In this document: piece by piece, positions 57,720 through 64,000 of the stretch
How the letters are laid out: each line of letters starts with the position of its first letter
Position numbering within the stretch: the stretch's first letter is position 1
From: Cristatella mucedo
Lineage: Eukaryota; Bryozoa; Phylactolaemata; Cristatellidae
NCBI GenBank assembly: GCA_009760855.2
Contig: WPIO01000103.1
Span: forward strand, 938,501 to 1,002,500
DNA length: 64,000 nt
Direction: 5' to 3'
Notes under the pieces: model-generated
What the model saw: the letters and a program-made list of their open reading frames with translations, nothing else
Told to the model about the DNA's origin: nothing
Databases searched by the model: none
Program-made: the position numbers and the translations under genes

Positions 57720-58655
57720 GACCAAAGATCACAATCATGAATTCTGCTCTGAAACCAGATTGACGAGCGACACCCTCGTGCACGTGGCACACTTTGTACA
57801 GATTCGCCTCAGTGCAGCACGAGCGAGGGTTCATACAAATACCTGCACCTCCCTCGCCTCTGCCAAGCCGAGACATCGACTGGCGGCAGTGCCGAGCGGC
57901 ACTAAATAAATTCAGTAGTGGTACCAAATCGTGTGCCAGTTTGGCCACGGTGGAGCTAAAGCTAGCTCTGCTTTCACTTTGCTTTGAACAAGCTACAGCA
58001 CGTGACAGGTTGGAGACACTCTGCACACAGCCTGAGGAGCTGTCATAGAACACCCCCCCCCCCGGCAAGCTCCCTTATTCAATGATGTATGCTGTCGAAA
58101 AGTCTACGTCGGATATGGCCCTCCTTGCATGAAGAAAGAGTTGAGCTTACTCAAGCTTATTTACATAGCATGGCTAGTCACCCCAAACTCCTCCCAAAAT
58201 GACACAACTGGCAGGCTACACGCCTTGCTTCTAAAGCAAATGCACAAACACATACTGCCACTAGGCTGAGGTTGCCTAACCACAGAAGACAACTTTCGAC
58301 GTAACTTTACCCAGAACAGCAGTTCGTTCCACTGCCTCGTGCAGAGGAAGCACTGGCAGCAACCGACCGGTGGTATCTACTGCAGGATGAACGCGGGTCA
58401 AAAAAAAGAAGCAAATGAACACACTATGCCGACTTGTGCTAGAAGCACGAACCTGTCACAAGTGCATCACTCCGGCCTGGCATTCGAGGCAAGCAAGGTA
58501 GCAGCTGCCTCGAAGCAGTCACCACAGCAAAGTAACAGCAGACCTCTGGCATCGACATATAATGAGAGAGCTTGCCAAAGTGCAAAGAGAGGAGCTCGGA
58601 GCAAAGATGTGTGCAGCCAGCTGAGACAAGGCTTGTTATACATGCAAACACAGTG
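57720..58655. other. Unassigned sequence
   Basis: No recognised feature. Confidence 0.3.
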
Positions 58656-58659
58656 TACA

Positions 58660-58805
<146 letters not shown>

Positions 58806-58851
58806 CATACATGTATATATATATATCTAAGATATAAGCAATACAGGATAT

Positions 58852-58923
58852 TTATTTATTATAATATGCCATATGATGAAAGACCAGATGGTCTTTTATC
58901 ATATGGTATATTATAATAAATAA
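58852..58923. repeat. 72-bp near-perfect palindrome
   Basis: 35-nt arms (58852-58886 and 58889-58923) pair at 33 of 35 positions around a 2-nt centre. The arms start ttatttattataatat. It could be a tiny palindromic MITE or a hairpin-forming AT-rich site. Confidence 0.92.
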
Positions 58924-59036
58924 GGGACTGAGTTGCAAAAATGTTTGCCTCAAGCAGGGACCGATCCCACATCCCTCCAAGTTACCAGTCCAGCGAGTGC
59001 TCCATCAATTGAGCCATAGATACTACCATTCCGACA
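58924..59036 (-). mobile_element. tRNA-derived SINE, third family
   Basis: The minus strand reads tggctcaattgatggagcac (A box region), ggactggtaacttggaggga and a B-box-like GGATCGGTCCC, with tRNA-like spacing. The head differs from SINE1 and SINE2. Confidence 0.6.
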
Positions 59037-59047
59037 GCACTCACGGC

Positions 59048-59175
59048 TTCTAGTTCTTAGCTCAGAGGTAAGGTGTCCGCTCTTCCCGACTCAGAACGTG
59101 GGTTTGAGTCCTGAAGCAGGCAATCCTTTACTGGCCTTGCAGTTGGAGTGATAACCGCTATATTGATTTTAGCCA
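59048..59175 (+). mobile_element. SINE1 copy
   Basis: A box TAGCTCAGAGG, B box GGTTTGAGTCC and body gcaggcaatcctttactggc. The tail is truncated. Confidence 0.8.
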
Positions 59176-59207
59176 GCTACGGCTCAGCCGGTATTACGAC
59201 CTTTGCT

Positions 59208-59312
59208 AGCTGATCGGAAAAAATCCAACTGCCAGTAGGCTTCAAACTCGGGACCTCAGAGTCCAGAGGATGTGACACGAACCGCTAAGCAAGTAAAACT
59301 GTCATCGCTCTC
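59208..59312 (-). mobile_element. tRNA-like SINE head
   Basis: The minus strand reads cttagcggttcgtgtcacat, ctctgaggtcccgagtttga and agcctac, a tRNA-like D arm, anticodon arm and B-box order. No tail was identified. Confidence 0.45.
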
Positions 59313-59314
59313 TA

Positions 59315-60440
59315 GGCATTAGGAATATTCCTTTAGACAATGTCAACTGTATACATACGTATAGCAGGCAAGTAAACATGTTTACATGGAACTTTTACAC
59401 ATAAAAATTGCTTCCAGGATTGTTTTCTTGAATTACAAAAATCTCATCTCCTCGTAGAACTTGCTGCCCTGCATCTTGCTTTCACGGGTGCATAGATTTC
59501 TGAAGTGGCACCATAATCAACTCATATGATTTTTGGATGTTCATCTGTAAATGGATTAGCAAGTTGCCAGAGACCAACAGGAACAGAGCTCGTACAATTT
59601 GCACATGCACTTGCACATGCAAATGACAAAATAAACTCATAGTTGAAATTAAAAATTGACCTAAATATCGAACTGAAATGTTAAGTAAATCTAAAGTATG
59701 CCTGTACTTTGTAAACAGAAGTGACTGCTAAGTCGCTAGCTGCCGCTGACCAATGGGAAGAGAGCTCACGAGAATATAGGTGCACAAATGCACTCTCATG
59801 GTTGAAAATAAAATTTCATTGGAAAAGGCTAAAAGCAAAAAGTTAACAAAAGCAAGAAAGTATCAAACTTTGATAGCAATACATCATGAGCCAAAGAGAG
59901 CCAAGCACACAGACTACGTGCAGACAACGATTGCAGACAACAATGAAAAAACAAGCAACTGAGAAAGCAGCAAGCATAAAATCAATAACAGACCACAGCA
60001 GAGATGGGGATGGGTTGATCGACTGGTACACAGGCGATATCGGTTGAGAATAGAACACCTACTGAACGATACACATAGAGAGCAGAGCAGCCATTGCAGC
60101 TCAATACAGGATGCATGTGAAAGCCGGCCGCTTAACAGCAGCTCAGCTTCACAAGGGCCAGCAAACAATAAAGCTAACATAGGCAAATGCAAAACTCATC
60201 AAATGAACGTTTGCTCGGTGTCTGCCCTAGCAGGTCCCAGCCTAGCAGACATCCGGGTAAAGAATCCATTCCAACACTAATCACTTGCCTCAGGCAGACA
60301 AAAGCAGTGGCTTTCTTCCCAACTCGGTGCCACTGGCAAAATACACTATTTAAAAAGAAGACTGTGTTTATTTTAGGGTCAGACTGAAGGTAGTGCTGCC
60401 AGAATCACCCGGATTCTTACCAGCTGTCCTAGTTTCCAGT
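59315..60440. other. Unassigned sequence
   Basis: AT-rich, no recognised feature. Confidence 0.3.
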
Positions 60441-60443
60441 TAA

Positions 60444-60461
60444 GAGAGAGAGAGAGAGAAA

Positions 60462-60532
<71 letters not shown>
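60444..60532. repeat. (GA)n microsatellite
   Basis: GA run with one aaagaggg interruption. Confidence 0.97.
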
Positions 60533-60533
<1 letters not shown>

Positions 60534-60734
60534 ATGCTTTTGCTCTGCACAGCATGGGAATTCTTGAGCAATTATGCTGTCCCATCACCAGGCCTGCCTA
60601 CTGTGGCAATTCCTCTCTGCTCATTTGCCAATGGTACTTGTTCATTGCCTACTTCCTCTTCCATGTCAGAGGGTTTCGAACGTGCAATATCAGGGCCCGT
60701 TATCTGTGGTCCGAACCATTCGACCGACAGAGCG

Positions 60735-60900
60735 AGTGAAAGCTGTTTGCTACAGCAATAGGATCTTTCTTGCACTTCACGACCTGGATCGCAGTTCGAG
60801 TCCTGCAGAGGGTGATCCTGTATTACCAACTGCAAGCGGTGGTTATAGCCGGAAACGCTCTTCTGCTGCTATATAAAATGAGGCTGTTGAATCGGCTAAT
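60735..60900 (+). mobile_element. SINE1 copy
   Basis: Contains cacgacctggatcgcagttc, gagtcctgcagagggtgatcc and a well-preserved tail (ctcttctgctgctatataaa, gaggctgttgaatcggc). Confidence 0.8.
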
Positions 60901-60961
60901 CTTTCTTTCTTTCACCTTACATACGGCAAAAAGAGAGTGAAATGTGGAAAAGAATCGAGTG

Positions 60962-62205
<1,244 letters not shown>

Positions 62206-62207
62206 AC

Positions 62208-62210
<3 letters not shown>

Positions 62211-62246
<36 letters not shown>
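62211..62246. repeat. (CT)n microsatellite
   Basis: CT run of about 36 bp. Confidence 0.95.
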
Positions 62247-62249
<3 letters not shown>

Positions 62250-62571
62250 CTGAATGTATGCCTCTGCGATCGCTCTCAGCCTCTGCCTTTCTCTTAATCA
62301 AACGTTCCTTCTGTAGACATGGGTCTTCTTTCACCTTTCAGCTATGTGAGGTAAAGGGTACTGTGAGCCTTTCAGCATACACCGGACCACATTCCCAAGA
62401 GTGTCTGCTAGCTGCCATTTCCCTGACCTGCAGAAGTAGCAAGTGGCTAGCAGCAGCAGCTTCAAAAATGCGGCCGTTAAAGATGAGCAACAGAGACAAA
62501 TGGAAATAGGCTGGGGGCTCATGAGATTGCCTTGTTCTAGTGTCACCTAATAATAGCAGCCTTCCGAATGC

Positions 62572-63366
62572 CACAATCAAATCTGCCTACTTTCAGCTAC
62601 ATAAGATTGCTAAAATTCGGGCTTGTTTAGATGAGGATACCACGTCTAAGTTGGTCCATGCATTCGTGATATCCCATCTTGACTTTTGTAACTCACTACT
62701 TACTGGTCAACCGGCATGTGCAATCAGGCGATTACAGCTGGTGCAAAACTCCGCAGCTAGGCTTGTCTGTCGTGAGCATCGCAGTTGCCACATTACACCA
62801 CTTCTTGCCGACCTGCACTGGCTACCAGTCAAGCAACGCATCGACTTCAAGGTTTTGTCGCTCACTTTTAGGTCACTTCATTCTTTGGCTCCAGCCTATC
62901 TCTCAGATATACTCCCCCACCAGGCCAAGCATCGTACCACCCGCTTTTCGGAATCCAACAGTCTACCATTACCTCGTACAAATCTCAAATCCTTTGGAGA
63001 CCGTGCATTTAGTTTGTATGCTCCCAAAGCCTGGAACTCCCTCCCTCTGACTTGCGTCAGAACATCCCCTGACTTGACCACATTTAAAAAGAACTTAAAC
63101 ACACCTATTTAGGACATCATTCAGTAAGGTCCCTGCGATTCACCCTTCATGTGCTTATTCGTGCTGACACTGTGCATGCTGCCACTAAGCATACTTGCAT
63201 GCTGACCCTGTGCATGTCAACACTAACCATGTTATTCATGTTGTTTATCAAGCATGATATTACTCACGATTCAATTGCATTTCCCTTTGCAGCAAATGTA
63301 AAGCGCCTAGAAAGAGATTGAGTTCTCTGAGGGCGCTTTATCAAGTGCATTATTATTATTATTATG
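62572..63366 (+). mobile_element. LINE A 3' fragment with 190-codon open frame
   Basis: A plus-strand copy starting at the STVKSAYFQLHKIAKI-coding region. A 190-codon frame (62540-63112) runs through LVHAFVISHLDFCNS, LADLHWLPVKQRIDFKV and SLYAPKAWNSLP to the normal end. A complete 3' UTR, the hairpin (63300-63339) and an (ATT)n tail follow. It is one of the youngest copies by frame integrity. The RT core is absent. Confidence 0.92.
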
Positions 63367-63369
63367 CTA

Positions 63370-63825
63370 GGCCGGTCGAACACAGCTGCCGCACTTGGTG
63401 TATGGCATTTTTGAGGCTTGCTTGGCGAAGCAGCTAAGAGACTAGATGATGAAGTGGCAAGAGAGGCTAGGAAGAGTGTCAGAAGGGGGATCAAACCGGA
63501 AGGCAGGGGCTTGTACATAGTCCAGATAAACCTACACATACAGACAGTTTCTTATAAGTTAGCCATGAAGTCGGATGAACCAGAGAGGAGCAGGAAACCG
63601 GACATGTACTTCCGGTCTTGGATTAAATTTGCCTGATCGGGGCTGAAGAGGGGGGGATCAGAATTTACACCATTCGGTCACTCAATGGGTACCTTGCTCG
63701 GTCACCGCTGCTGCTACCGCTGCTCATGCTGCCATCTTCAGCCGACTGCTGCACAACAAGCACATGAAAAACCTCAAATTTTTGAGTGACACCAAGACAT
63801 ACACAAAAACAGCGTGAGCAAGAAA
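63370..63825. other. Unassigned sequence
   Basis: No recognised feature. Confidence 0.3.
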
Positions 63826-63826
63826 G

Positions 63827-63829
<3 letters not shown>

Positions 63830-63889
<60 letters not shown>
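63830..63889. repeat. (GA)n microsatellite
   Basis: Pure GA run of about 60 bp with a purine-rich shoulder to 63920. Confidence 0.97.
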
Positions 63890-63898
<9 letters not shown>

Positions 63899-64000
63899 GG
63901 AGGAGAGAGACAGAGAGCAAGACAGACAAATACCAAGAGACATAGCCGAGTGAGACATGGTGAAGAGAGAAAGACATGCCAAGAGACACATGTGCAGGCA

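Overview
This window looks like repeat-dense nuclear DNA from an animal, with no sign of bacterial organisation. It has canonical splice sites, introns of 11-12 kb, many long dinucleotide microsatellites, dozens of 5'-truncated non-LTR retrotransposon copies and tRNA-derived SINEs. The two recognisable genes (SH3BP5-like and GTPBP10-like) are animal genes. The repeats suggest an invertebrate with a large genome, but the phylum cannot be fixed from the sequence. All family assignments rest on motif recall and on comparing copies within the window; no search was run.

Genes. Both genes are on the minus strand and both are partial. (1) The 5' end of an SH3BP5-like gene (Rab11 GEF family): the start codon is at 5985, a 78-nt coding first exon is followed by a 544-bp intron holding a (GA)n tract, and a 63-nt second exon ends at a consensus donor at 5301. 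The rest lies to the left of the window. (2) The 3' part of a GTPBP10-like gene (Obg-family mitochondrial ribosome-assembly GTPase): three phase-compatible exons at 53551-53321, 41325-41199 and 29937-29687, separated by two introns of about 12.0 and 11.3 kb filled with retrotransposons. G4 (NKAD) and G5 (SAK) are intact, but G3 reads DLPP where the family has DLPG. The G1 exon lies outside the window or was not recognised.

Repeats. LINE family A (L2/CR1-like; YADD reverse transcriptase, (ATT)n tail, 3' hairpin) accounts for about 30 fragments. The best is at 31435-33560, which keeps a 276-codon open frame and a 230-bp tandem duplication that I read as differing at one base. LINE family B, also L2/CR1-like with an (ACAT)n-type tail, has about seven fragments; the best is 34450-36170. 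SINE1 (about 13 copies) has a tRNA-like head and its own tail. SINE2 (about 5 copies) has a tRNA-like head joined to a tail resembling the LINE A 3' end, suggesting a SINE/LINE partnership. A 198-bp non-autonomous hAT element at 38981-39178 closely resembles the SPIN family, known for horizontal transfer, and sits inside a LINE B remnant. Long (GA)n, (CA)n and (AT)n arrays and several near-perfect hairpins are scattered throughout.

Layout. 1-5.1 kb: LINE A with nested SINEs. 5.1-7 kb: GC-rich start of the SH3BP5-like gene. 7-29.6 kb: intergenic DNA with LINE and SINE copies. 29.7-53.6 kb: GTPBP10-like exons and giant introns. 53.6-64 kb: upstream intron or flank with SINEs, microsatellites and one LINE A copy. 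I found no clearly new multi-gene system. The most notable items are the SPIN-like insertion, the SINE2-LINE A shared tail, the G3-altered GTPase and the hairpins.
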